From Gracilaria domingensis (lineage: Eukaryota; Rhodophyta; Florideophyceae; Gracilariales; Gracilariaceae), in assembly GCA_022539475.1 (NCBI GenBank), contig VCMS01000110.1, positions 97,193 through 161,192 on the forward strand: a stretch of 64,000 nt of DNA, read 5' to 3'. The notes below the pieces were generated by a model. It was not told where the DNA came from. It worked only from the letters and a program-made list of their open reading frames with translations, and searched no databases. The position numbers and the translations under genes were made by a program. Positions 1-9,829 of the stretch are shown piece by piece; positions within the stretch are counted from its first letter, which is position 1; each line of letters begins with the position of its first letter.

Positions 1-270
1 AAAATTTGATCTCACAAGCCACGCTTTGCTCCGCGACGCTTCGTTTCTGCCGATTGCCATTGGAAGTTCCAATTTGGAACGCCGTCGCCGGGGCGGTGCA
101 CGCCCACTTACACGGCCTCTCCTCCACCGCCGTCGGCGGCCCGGGCGGGAGGCGACCCACAACCGCTCGAGCACCGCTCGAGCGCCACTTGGGCAACGCA
201 CGATGCGCCGCTCCACTCCCGCGCCTCCCACCACCACCACGCTCACCACCCACCACGCTCACCACCCACC
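1..270. other. 5' flank of the opine-dehydrogenase-like gene
   Basis: GC-rich leader with C-rich and CACC-rich runs just before the ATG at 271. ORFs here are in the shadow frames of the downstream gene. No TATA box or other element could be assigned. Confidence 0.4.
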
Positions 271-1356
271 ATGAACGTCGCCGTGCTCGGCTCCGGCAAC
301 GGCGGCTGCGCCATCGCCTTCGACCACGCGCAGCACGGCGACCGCGTGCGCCTCTTCGACTTCCCAACCTTCCCCACCGCCATCGCCGCCATCGCCGAAC
401 AGCGCGGCATCCACGCCGAGGGCGCGCTCACCGGCTTTGCGCCCATCGACTCGGCGGGCCACCACATTGAGCACGCGCTGAAGGACGCGCAGCTCATCTA
501 CGCCGTGGGGCCGGCGTACAGCACGCGCCCGTTCGCCGAGGCGTGCAAGCCGTACCTCCAGCACAGCCACATCGTGATCGTGTGCCCCGGCTCGTGCGGC
601 GGCGCCATCGAGTTCAAGAACGCCGCCGCGCTGCCGCTGCGCGACGCGCAGCCGCTGGTGGCCGAGACGTCCACGCTGCCGTACGCGGTGCGCGCCACGG
701 CGCCGGGCCGCATCCGCGTGTTCCTCAAGCTGCGCGGCGGGCTGTACCTGGCGGCGCTGCCGGCCAGCGGCTCGGCGCGCGCGCTGCGCGCGGTGAAGCG
801 CGTGTTGCCGGACACGCTGCTGGCCGACAACGTGCTGCAGACCAGCCTGCAGAACGGCAACCCGGTGATCCACCCGTCGGTGACGCTGCTCAACGCGGCG
901 GCCATCGAGCGCGAGCCCGGCACGCTGCTGTTCTACGAGCAGGGCGTGACGGCGTGCGTGGGCCGGCTGATGGAGGCGGTGGACGGCGAGCGCGTGGCGA
1001 TCGGCGCCGCGCTGGGCGTGCGCGTGCTGCGCGACCCGCAGCTGGGCGTGGCGCAGGGCTACGCCACGGAGGCGTCGTACGACGTGGGCTACTCGCGCGC
1101 GCCGGGCTTTCGCGGCATCCGCGCGCAGCGCAGCCTGGACAACCGCTACTTCCACGAGGACGTCGGCTACGGGCTGGTGCTGCTGCGCGACCTGGCGCGC
1201 CACGTCGGCGTGCAGACGCCCGTCATCGACGCGCTCATCGTCGTCGTGTCCGCCGTGATGGGCGTCGACTACTTGGCGCGCGCGCCGCGCACCGTCAAGT
1301 CGCTCGGCCTTGCCGCCGCCGCCACCGCCGCCGAGCTGCGCCAGCTGGTGGCGTGA
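271..1356 (+). CDS. NAD(P)-dependent opine (octopine/nopaline) dehydrogenase family protein
   Basis: A 361-aa intronless ORF. Residues 3-12 read VAVLGSGNGG, the dinucleotide-binding glycine loop of the octopine/nopaline dehydrogenase family. The C-terminal half holds the family motif NGNPVIHPSVTLLNAA around residues 196-211, with a His near 201 and an Asn near 211 where the family places catalytic residues. Family members reductively condense an amino acid with a keto acid using NAD(P)H and are normally cytosolic; no signal peptide or membrane segment is visible here. The length is typical. The ATG at 271 sits in a CACCATGA context and the glycine loop follows at once, which supports this start. 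Codon third positions are almost all G or C, unlike the AT-richer genes further right. The substrate cannot be told from sequence. A 371-aa ORF on the opposite strand is a GC-driven shadow. Confidence 0.85.
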   Translation: MNVAVLGSGNGGCAIAFDHAQHGDRVRLFDFPTFPTAIAAIAEQRGIHAEGALTGFAPIDSAGHHIEHALKDAQLIYAVGPAYSTRPFAEACKPYLQHSHIVIVCPGSCGGAIEFKNAAALPLRDAQPLVAETSTLPYAVRATAPGRIRVFLKLRGGLYLAALPASGSARALRAVKRVLPDTLLADNVLQTSLQNGNPVIHPSVTLLNAAAIEREPGTLLFYEQGVTACVGRLMEAVDGERVAIGAALGVRVLRDPQLGVAQGYATEASYDVGYSRAPGFRGIRAQRSLDNRYFHEDVGYGLVLLRDLARHVGVQTPVIDALIVVVSAVMGVDYLARAPRTVKSLGLAAAATAAELRQLVA

Positions 1357-1970
1357 CTCGCATGATGTACGCACGGTTCACGTGCCTTTGTTGCCTCACA
1401 AATCGACCATTTCCGTTTCTTTTCAACACATTTAAAATACTATTTGACGTGTACCTCCGTGAGCCTTAAAATGCATGAAAAGTTTTCAGTTCGTGTATTC
1501 GTGTAACACGAATGCGACGTGGCAAATAATATTGCCACGTTGCATTCGTGTGCTGTGCTTCTGTTTCATGCACTCATTAGGTGGATGGGCGCTGTTTGGG
1601 CTGGACATTACGTACCCCAGGATTCCTGGAGTGTTGGAGTGCCTGGATCGGCAGACATTGCTGGGGAGTCTGCTGTACGTGTTTTATCCGGTGTCTCAAC
1701 CCGGGACTCGGTCTGTGCTGTGCTAAAGGTGGAGATGAAATCAACAAAACCTACGGCTTGTGTTCTGAATTCTTGCCCAGTCGTAGCCGATACGCTGATC
1801 ATTGACGGCATGGATGCTACGTTGTCTGGAGGATTGCACGGAGGGTTTTTAGAAGAAGAGGTGGCTCCGGCCATCAAGCGGGAATCGCACAAGTGGGTGT
1901 TCACGTTCCTCAGCGAAGAGTAGACAAAATTTGAAGATGCGATTGAAGAACAGGAGACGCGGTGGCGAGA
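1357..1970. other. Intergenic region between the dehydrogenase-like gene and membrane protein 1
   Basis: Composition drops sharply in GC after 1380. It contains the 20-bp-stem inverted repeat at 1506-1551. A plus-strand ORF at 1519-1923 (134 aa) overlaps the hairpin and shows no recognised domain, so I do not call it a gene. Confidence 0.5.
1506..1551. repeat. 46-nt inverted repeat (20-bp stem, 6-nt loop)
   Basis: The left arm at 1506-1525 is complementary to the right arm at 1532-1551 over all 20 positions if one G.U wobble is allowed; the loop is ATAATA. A shorter overlapping palindrome, ATTCGTGT/ACACGAAT, lies at its left edge. Its place about 150 bp past the dehydrogenase stop would suit a 3'-UTR structure, but a mini-transposon remnant is equally possible. 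Confidence 0.75.
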
Positions 1971-3128
1971 TCAGTGCCCCGCTTCGCGCTCGTGTTGCTC
2001 GCTGCGCGCGGCCGCGCGCGCTGACAGCACGACGAACTGCTTACCGTCGGACGGGCGCCGCGACACGACGGGGTCGCGCACGCCGAGGAAGCCCTCGCGC
2101 ACCACCGTGTGGCGCGCCCAGTGCCGCGGGTTGCTCACGTCGTAGCACGCGCGCGACCCCGCGCACCAGCTCGCCGCCCACGCCGCCAGCGACAACGCCG
2201 ACGCCGCCGCGAACGCGTACATGAAGCCGTCACGCACTATCGTCGCGTCGCGCGCCACGCGCAACGCGCACCGCCCCACCCCGTCCGCCGTGAACAGCTC
2301 GCGCCGCAGCGTGATGGGCTGCGCCCGCCCGCGCGACAGCAGCCTCGACGCTCTCGCGGCCAGCCGCGTCTCCAGCCCGGAGATGTCGAAGAACACCTCC
2401 GTGTGCCATACCAGCCGTTGAACCCGCTTCTCCACCACATCCTTAACGTCGGCGCCGACTATGGGTTCCGTGAAGCTCACCGTCGTCCCGTTGCGGAACA
2501 GCAGCACGCAACTCTCCTTTTCGGTCTCGCCCTCTGGAGTCTGTGCGTTCGGTGCGGTGGGCTTATCCACGCAGCCCGTGAACAAACCAGATGCCGGCAC
2601 AGCTTCCTCCACCACTCCTGCAGTCGAGAACGAGTACAACGGCTCCGTGCATTGCGCCACGTAATCGTCGCCGTCGAGAAACAGGTTTCCCGCGCGCTGT
2701 ACCACCGTGCTGCGGTTTGCATCCAGACACTCTAACACAATGATGCTGGACAGCGAGGTGGTGTTGGCAAAGCTATCTTGTCTCCCTCCCGGAGCCAGAA
2801 ACGTGCAGTTCTTCGTGTCCGAGCGAACGATTGTAGTCGGGTCGCTGTAGAACGAGTTGAACACCTCGATGATGATGAAGATCGACGTGGCCGCCGCCGC
2901 GAGGACCCGCGTTCGCGTCTGATGCCTTCGAATATTGATCGTTCCGTGCCGCTCGAGAGCTCTGTTTTCGAACAGGCAGTTCCAGCGCAGGGCGGCAAAC
3001 AGGAGCGCCAGTTCGGATACCGTGGAGACTAACGTCACGATCAGACTCACATACTGTGACTTGAGAGCAATCACTGCCATGTCGAACGGCAGCACAGGTA
3101 AGAGAGGGCAGGCGACGATCAGCAGCAA
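1971..3128 (-). CDS. Three-pass membrane protein, paralogue 1 (unknown function)
   Basis: A 385-aa ORF. Homology with the neighbour at 3911-5116 begins at an internal Met (MAVIALKSQYV, codon at 3080), so the likely protein is 369 aa. Both share LKSQYV, SELALLFAALRWNC, a second hydrophobic stretch ending near FYSDPTTI, and a C-terminal hydrophobic segment followed by SNPRHWA. This suggests two N-terminal membrane helices, a loop of about 230 residues and a third helix near the C terminus. Six cysteines in the loop align with those of the paralogue, consistent with disulfides in a lumenal or extracellular domain. NRS, NTT and NGT sequons lie in that loop. The last third of the gene is very GC-rich. 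I recognise no known family; it may be lineage-specific. Confidence 0.75.
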   Translation of the reverse strand: MLLIVACPLLPVLPFDMAVIALKSQYVSLIVTLVSTVSELALLFAALRWNCLFENRALERHGTINIRRHQTRTRVLAAAATSIFIIIEVFNSFYSDPTTIVRSDTKNCTFLAPGGRQDSFANTTSLSSIIVLECLDANRSTVVQRAGNLFLDGDDYVAQCTEPLYSFSTAGVVEEAVPASGLFTGCVDKPTAPNAQTPEGETEKESCVLLFRNGTTVSFTEPIVGADVKDVVEKRVQRLVWHTEVFFDISGLETRLAARASRLLSRGRAQPITLRRELFTADGVGRCALRVARDATIVRDGFMYAFAAASALSLAAWAASWCAGSRACYDVSNPRHWARHTVVREGFLGVRDPVVSRRPSDGKQFVVLSARAAARSEQHEREAGH

Positions 3129-3910
3129 TCAAGTCAGCCCCAGACGGAACAGGAGAAAAGTAGAAGGCCAGCTCTTTTCTCATCGCACGTGCTTACGCTG
3201 CCCCGCAAGCGAGCACGTTTCAATGGTGTCGCGACCGTGTGAAGAAACCTTGTGGGATAGATCAAGTGGAATTGCACCCTTGCACATCCTTATACTTATT
3301 GATATCCAACAAGGACTCTTCCCATGGTCAAGACTGTTGAGAAAAGTTTAAGGAGGTAAAAGTCTCAAGAATAGACCGAAGTAAATATTATTGGCCTTTT
3401 TCTCAGATATATAGTTATTATTGTATTCGGTAGATCACAAGACAGTCCAGAAGAGGCAAGGACCGCGCCCTGGTAAATAAACTATATTCTTCGTCCCTCG
3501 AAAAGATCATGTAAAAACATTGCACATTCTTTTATAGGTGATATGTAATGGTAGAAATCCTGTTTTCAGTAGATAACTGCGCGTAGATAAAGCTGTCAAA
3601 AAAGCTTCTCTTCGCGTCTTGAATCGCTATACCGCAAAATCAAGTAGACTCAGATAAGTTACATAGAGAAAAGTAACATTCCAACCAAACTGTCACGTTT
3701 AATTAGCTTAGTCCAATGTACGTGGTAAAATCTTGAGATTGTTCTCCTTACTGGTGGCGTTTGCATGCACGAAGTGAGCAAGTACATGCGAATTTTCTTT
3801 CTGACAGTGATCATGCATCGGTGAGCTTCGTAATCTACAATTATAGGAGTGGATGTCACTTATTTCACTGGCTCGAGTGGTTACACGCTGTAATCCTCCT
3901 TCTTTTCTAG
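3129..3910. promoter_or_regulatory. Shared upstream region of the divergent membrane-protein pair
   Basis: About 780-850 bp separate the two start codons, which face away from each other. The interval is AT-rich, has no credible ORF and must hold both promoters. I could not identify a specific element. Confidence 0.4.
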
Positions 3911-5116
3911 ATGTTGCCTACGACGAAAGCACTACCCTGCCCCCAAATGTTTCCCCCGCCAGCTTCTCGCAGAGCAGTCACCATGATAGTGATTCCCCTC
4001 AAGTCGCAATACGTCACTCTCATCATCACGTTCATCTCTGCCGCCTCCGAGCTCGCTCTCCTGTTCGCAGCGCTGCGTTGGAACTGCTTTTACGAATGTA
4101 AGGCACTTCAGCGAGGACGTCGCATCGCCGTACGCCACCATCTCACTCGCACTAAACTCGTGGCCTTCGCGAGCACCTTTATCTTCGTCACCATTGAAAT
4201 CTTGCACTCGTTTTATGGAAATCCGACAACCATCGAGAGGTCGGAGACAAGGCCCTGCAGTTTTCTGACCCATAGCGATGGTCAAGAGAACTTGACGCGC
4301 ACTGAATTTCCCTTCAGTCCCATTGCGCTTTCATGTCTGGGCGCAAATGGCACCACGATTTGGCAGAGTGCTGGAAACATGTTCGAGGATGGTGACGACT
4401 TCAGTATCCAATGTTCGGACATGCTATATTTCTATGAGCGGGAACCTCAGTTGGATACATCCCTACCGGAAGATCATGTGATGAAATGTACGCCAGCTCC
4501 GCAGACAGAGAATGTCCCTGAGAGCGAGAAACAACTATGTTTACTTCTTTATCGGAGAGGAAGTCGAGTAACGTTTTCCGGAGTGCGGTCCCCAAGCGAA
4601 CTCGAAAAAGTAAAGGATGATCTTAAAAGAATTAAACTGTGGTCAACATATGTGCTGTTCGATGTTGCAGGAAGGGAACGAGAGCTAGCATCGAAAGTCG
4701 TGTTCCATATAGCCCGCGGTGAAACAGACGAAGTAGAACTGCGGCGCAAAGTGTTCACGAGGGAAGGAAAAGGTGACTGCCAGTTTAGAACACAAATCGA
4801 TGCAACTGAACTTAGCAAGGGCCTCTTGTTCGTGACGGCACTTGCATGGATAACCTCATTTCTCGTATTCGGAGTTAGTCTGATATTTCAGTGGCGGATT
4901 TTCTTCGATATGAGCAACCCATTGCACTGGGCACAGAAAGCAGTTGTAGGGGAGGACTTCGACGGTACTGGGAACGCGGTGGCATCAAGTGTGGATGCGG
5001 ATGGTCAGAGGTTTGTGATTTTGTCAAGTGAGGGAGACCTTAACCCACGTGGCCAGAGCATTATCAACCTGTTTCGTCAACGACACGATGGTGATCATGG
5101 GACAGATCATGCTTGA
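3911..5116 (+). CDS. Three-pass membrane protein, paralogue 2 (unknown function)
   Basis: A 401-aa ORF. The internal Met of MIVIPLKSQYV (codon at 3983, context CACCATGA) matches the start of the homologous region in paralogue 1, so 377 aa is the more likely length. Segments conserved with paralogue 1, in order: LKSQYV, SELALLFAALRWNC, HSFYGNPTTIERSET, GNMFEDGDDF, LCLLLYRRG, LWSTYVLFDV and SNPLHWAQKAVV. There are two N-terminal helices, a loop with six conserved cysteines and a third helix near residues 315-340. The copy is much less GC-rich than its partner although the protein is clearly related, so the two have drifted in base composition. Probably an ancient inverted duplication. Function unknown. 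Confidence 0.8.
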   Translation: MLPTTKALPCPQMFPPPASRRAVTMIVIPLKSQYVTLIITFISAASELALLFAALRWNCFYECKALQRGRRIAVRHHLTRTKLVAFASTFIFVTIEILHSFYGNPTTIERSETRPCSFLTHSDGQENLTRTEFPFSPIALSCLGANGTTIWQSAGNMFEDGDDFSIQCSDMLYFYEREPQLDTSLPEDHVMKCTPAPQTENVPESEKQLCLLLYRRGSRVTFSGVRSPSELEKVKDDLKRIKLWSTYVLFDVAGRERELASKVVFHIARGETDEVELRRKVFTREGKGDCQFRTQIDATELSKGLLFVTALAWITSFLVFGVSLIFQWRIFFDMSNPLHWAQKAVVGEDFDGTGNAVASSVDADGQRFVILSSEGDLNPRGQSIINLFRQRHDGDHGTDHA

Positions 5117-6308
5117 AATGAACAAGGAAGAGGGTCGGTCTCACTTCGATGGTAGCTTCCTCTCATTTCCTTTCCCGTTTTCCCAGTGGGCTCAGAAGAG
5201 CAGTCGAAGGCGTCTGACTGAACCGCGACACTCAAATATAAACCATTCGGACCCGTGACACTGCTCGCTTGTCGCCCATGGTCGCGCTCCGTCAGAGGCT
5301 CAAACTCTTTGCTGCAACGACTCGCCCACTTTCTCGTACCTGTACACAAAGGTCCAGTACTGCGCTCTTGTAGGATGCCACGAAAAGAACCAGAATATAT
5401 CTTGCACTTGACTGATCGCAAAGCTCCTACAGGCATGGCAAAAACTCTAATCAGATAAGGCTTGAGAAGTAAACTTCTCAAAGTTAAAGACGCAAAGCTC
5501 CTCTAGAAATTATATTTTCATAGATAATTATTTCTCTTCAAGCGTTCCATCAAGCCAAAACAACTTCTTTGTTTTATATATTAGTCTTCCGATAATTAGC
5601 ATATTGAGAAGTTTTTGTTCCGTGAGAGTACCAACTGTAGCTCTTCTTTATATTTGATATAGCATGATGCTTAATATATAATACCTTGACCCTTAGCTTT
5701 GAATTATATATTTTGAACTTACTATAAAAAACAGAAGTTCTCGTACTCAACATGAAGTATTTACTAACGTTTAGACAAATTTCAATTTACATCTTGTACC
5801 GGAACACATAGAGCTAGAGAACAATATCAGAGGTTCAGAGAAGCATGGCTTCGCTGAAAAGGGGACCGCAAAGCTCTACAAAATTTGAGAGCTTTGCAAT
5901 CCAATTTTAGGAGCAAAGCTTAAAAATGCTTCTGTTTACTTGATATATTTTGTGTCGAAGAGTAAGAAATCTCTTGATGCAAAATGGCTTTACTCATTAA
6001 ACTGATACAAGAAGAACTAGAAATTTGCTGATATCTAAAGATCGTTTGAAAATTAACAGACAAACATTTAAATAGATTAGGTTTTTCGAAAACGATTTAA
6101 AAGTTGAACTAATTTCCGTTAACAGCTTGTAAATCGTGTGAAAGTCACATGTGTCTTTTTAAAATCTTACTACATTTAACCAAAAAAGATGATGAAATGT
6201 AGAAAAGAATACAAAAAACATATGCGTAGTTGGCCAAACACACGATTCCATATTCTTGTTAGTAGAGTTGTAGAGGCAGAAAAAAGGACCAAATTTGGTA
6301 GTAAAAAC
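5117..6308. repeat. AT-rich intergenic region with recurring CGCAAAGCTC and a small hairpin
   Basis: No credible gene in about 1.2 kb. The decamer CGCAAAGCTC occurs near 5408, 5489 and 5867. The last copy forms half of a perfect 10-bp inverted repeat, GCAAAGCTCT at 5868-5877 with AGAGCTTTGC at 5888-5897. GAGCAAAGCTT follows near 5911. Confidence 0.5.
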
Positions 6309-6607
6309 TGATCATGATCGAGCGCGAGGCACACTCCAAACGCGAGCCAGTGCAAACCATACATAATCGCCAATCGCATATCGTCACCATCTTCAGCCTA
6401 AAGCCGAGCACGGGCTGAGCCGATACATGACAATCATCCCGACGGTCCCTATCGATAATCCCCAGTACCGGAAATCGATCCTCTAAAAGCTTAAGTAGTC
6501 TGGCTTTTTCTTCGTCAGTAAATGAGCCTCCCTATGATTTGAATATGCTTTTGTAACCTTGCAAACCACATTCTTGTTGCCTACTGCAGACCAAAAGTAA
6601 GCCATCA
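6309..6607 (+). repeat. 5' LTR of Copia-A
   Basis: 299 bp, TGATCATGATCG...AGCCATCA. It aligns end to end with 11616-11914. Confidence 0.85.
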
Positions 6608-6727
6608 ATCGATTGAACTCTTTTGGTTCTTTTCTTTCTGCAGTGAACCCCGAGAACTAATTCGTTTCTGACCAAGCTGGTCCTTCCGACCAAACAATCA
6701 ACCAGTCTTATCGCTGTGGTGAGCAAT

Positions 6728-7843
6728 ATGCAACAGGCTTTAGTGCGTATGCAAGAACAACAAGCGCAAAGTGCCACTGAGTACGAGAACTTCCGTTAAG
6801 CTCTCGAGAAGCTTAACCTCGAACGACGCAATTTCGCTCTGCCTCCTGCTTCTAATGCCGCCGTTCGACCATCGTCCATGCTGTCCAACTCGGCGCAGCA
6901 ACCGTTCTCACACCCCAACCATTCTGAGCTACCAAGCAATACAGCCAATTACAGAGCACACGGGCTACAACCCCATTTGCCCCCCATACTTCGAACCCGC
7001 CGACTGGTCGAGCTGCAACAGTATGTCACTGATGTCTATAGTCTAACTGACACTGAAGCACTTACTGTTGTGCCTTTCACGATCAAAAGGGAAGCACCCA
7101 AACACTACAACAAACACGTTGTACCTGTGCCACGAAGATTCCGTGAGGCGAGTGATTTAATGTCTGAGCGATTTGACACTGTAGCTAACAAGCGTCGAGT
7201 GCCCAATTACCTGCAAAGTCTCCGCCTATCCGACTTTCTTGATGGATCGACGTCCATCAATGAGGCTTTTCGCCAGTTGCCTGCGGAAATTCAAGCCCAC
7301 TTCGAACGCATCCCTAATGATTTCCAGGGTGAACACTTCAAACGAGAACTCTTGATCGCATCACTACAAGGCCAAGACTGGTGCGCCATTGAATGTAACC
7401 GTCCATCAACGACTTATCCGACGTTCCAAACCCTCTCCACGGCTACCGCTGACTGCGCTCAACGATACTGTTCTATCCAGAAGGCCTCTGGAAAAGAACG
7501 TGCTGTTTTCGGGATCGTAGATAAGACGATTGACATTAACTACGCCAACCCGCGTTACGGGCGTCCAATCTACCGGCCTTCCTTTCATTCAACGCGCTCT
7601 CGCCATTTCCACCGTACGTCGAATGCGCCATACCAGTCCCACCAACGCTATCGCTCTAGCGACAGGTGCTACGATTGTCGGCAGAAGGGGCACATGAAAC
7701 GTGACTGCCCTCACTATTGCCGTGGCAAGAAGCTGCACCAGACCCTCTACAACTCCATAAATGACGCCAACCCCCATTGTGAAGACACCGGAGAGAACGC
7801 CGAAACAGTACAGTCCATACTCAATGCTGCATTGGTCGATTAG
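6728..7843 (+). pseudogene. Copia-A gag with CCHC zinc knuckle
   Basis: The reading frame runs from an ATG at 6728 to the stop at 7841-7843 and is broken once, by TAA at 6797-6799. The intact part from 6878 encodes 321 aa. The Gag-like body is followed by CYDCRQKGHMKRDC near 7669-7710, a retroviral-type C-X2-C-X4-H-X4-C knuckle that binds element RNA. The fold upstream is too diverged to name beyond Gag. The nearest LTR end is 120 bp upstream. Confidence 0.75.
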
Positions 7844-8061
7844 GCTAACGAGACCCCTGAGCATGGCATAAATGCCTCTATAGCAGCACTTGCTCCAGAC
7901 GAGACACATGACTCTCCAATGGACAAGACAGATGATTACGCCGAAGCTCCTTTCGATGTCAACCCGAATTTCACAATTTTCTTGCAGGCCTCGTCAACTC
8001 TCCACGCCGCCACTTCTTCTGCAGCCACCGACTATCTACTCCAGCCTTTTCAAAAGGAGAT

Positions 8062-9605
8062 TTGACCCGCCGACTTGTCTCCAATCCAAGGCGAAATGTT
8101 TTCACTCCCCCGCCCAACATCACCACCTCTTCTGCGCTCGACACCCATACTGACGCGCGACCTGATGACCTTGCCCCGAAACCTTCGCACCCTTCTCTCC
8201 TCGCAGCCACTCGTCGCGTCATATCCCGAGTGCCTCTGCGCGAAATCGCAAAATTGGCCCCTCCGACACCACCTCTCCCGCCCCATGGTACTAATCTACC
8301 ACCACACGCACAGCCTCCACTTCATCAGGACACAACTGCTGTCCTTCGCACTGCCAATTTCACAACCATCGACGCCACGCCCCATTCCCATACTGTGCCC
8401 AAATCTGTCGTTTTTTGGGAGACCTTGTTCATGTCCGGCGTTCACATCGCTACCCAGCAACAACCCTTCCTTGGTGCCTGCATCGATTCTGGCGCCGCCA
8501 AATCCGTGGTTGGGCTTCCCCGAGCCATCATTCTCCATGAGGCCCAACAACCGAACACCGATCTGCACTCTGTCTTACAACCCTCACATGAGTCGTTCAA
8601 GTTCGCGAATGCAATACACCACTCCCTCGGCACTTTTCCTGTTCTAATTCCGCTTCCCGATGGCACCTCTCTTGCACTCCACATCGACACCGTCGACGCC
8701 GCTGTGCCTTTCCTACTTGGGCTAAATATTGGTGACCGACAATACCTTATCTTAGACATGAAGCTCCAGCAACTCAAATCTGGCACTGCTAACGGGATTA
8801 TCCACCTTCAAAAACTCAACAGTCACCTTTTTATCGCCTGGGATATCTCGTCTTCCTCCAGCATTCTCCAGACTGCTACCAGCCCCTACACCGAAGGGGA
8901 GCTTCACCGTCTGCATCTCCAATTTTACCACCCCTCAACGGACAAACTACTCCAACTTCTCCGCCGTGCCTCACTTCAACAGACCGACAACCACACCAAG
9001 GAACTCCTCAGACGCATCGCCGACTCCTGCGGAACATTCCAGACGTTGCGCACTCGCCCATTACGGTTCCGCGTTTCTTTACCTCCTGACAAGATTGTAT
9101 TTAACAATAAAATCACCCTCGATCTTATGTACCTCCGAGATCATGGTAAGAAACTCCCAGTACTCCACATTGTTAACATCAAAACTGGTTTTTCCAACGC
9201 CGCGTTCTTGCCAGGTTAATTTGCAGAGGTAGTTTGGCATACGTTTCTTGTTTGCTGGCTAACGGTGTACACTGGAGCTCCGAATTATCAGCATGTTGAT
9301 CAAGGAAGTATTTTCACTTCCAAAGCTTGAGATGAACAATCAGCAGCCCTCGGTATCTCCATTACCACATCAGGCATCGAAAGCAATAACAGTCTCGGAC
9401 TGGGCGAGCAATACCATGCACCACTACGACGAATTCACCATAAGGTATCCATTGATTTCTCACTCCTCCCACGTGACGTCCGTCTACGCATTGCTGTTAA
9501 GACCATCAACGACACCAAGGGACCTAATAGCCTCGTTCCGTCCCTCTTAGTCTTTGGCACATTGCCACGCCTTAATCCTTCGCACACCACCGATAAGGAT
9601 CAAAA
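8062..9605 (+). pseudogene. Copia-A protease and integrase region
   Basis: The ORF at 8062-9219 (385 aa) contains GACIDSGAAKSVVG, the aspartic protease active site (DSG), near 8480-8520. It then enters the integrase N-terminal region (ELLRRIADSCGTFQ) and the first acidic strand (NKITLDLMYL). After the stop at 9219 the integrase core continues in shifted frames: TGAPNYQHVDQGSIFTS, then GIESNNSLGLGEQYHAPLR near 9350-9430, with the glutamate of the DDE triad. The frame crosses the nested insertion at 9606-9829 and resumes after it. The integrase is inactive as it stands. Confidence 0.75.
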
Positions 9606-9829
9606 TGTAACAATATGATGGTGAATGAAGTCTGGCCTTCCAAGATGGAGGGGGTGGCCGGCTGACGCCCCTTTAATACAGATGTTGTATCAGGTCTAGA
9701 TAGATCTACGACTATGCTACAAGCTACTTTCTGTCTCTTCTGTCTCGTAGTGTCTCGTAACACGTGAGCTACAAGCCAAGCACGGTGATCAGACGTGACT
9801 TGGAGCTTGTAGGCTCTCATAGTGTTACA
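9606..9829. mobile_element. 224-bp solo LTR or TRIM-like insertion nested in Copia-A
   Basis: It begins TGTAACAATATGATGG and ends CTCTCATAGTGTTACA; the ends are inverted repeats matching at 13 of 16 positions. It is flanked by a perfect 5-bp duplication, CAAAA (9601-9605 and 9830-9834). Removing it with one duplication restores a continuous pol frame. The TG...CA ends and 5-bp duplication point to a solo LTR; a MITE is the alternative. Confidence 0.8.

Noticed and set aside
259-1374. 371-aa ORF antisense to the dehydrogenase-like gene
   Set aside because: Arg/Ala-rich shadow caused by high GC3 on the coding strand.
1519-1923. 134-aa ORF after the dehydrogenase-like gene
   Set aside because: It starts inside the hairpin right arm region and has competing ORFs on both strands; no recognisable domain.
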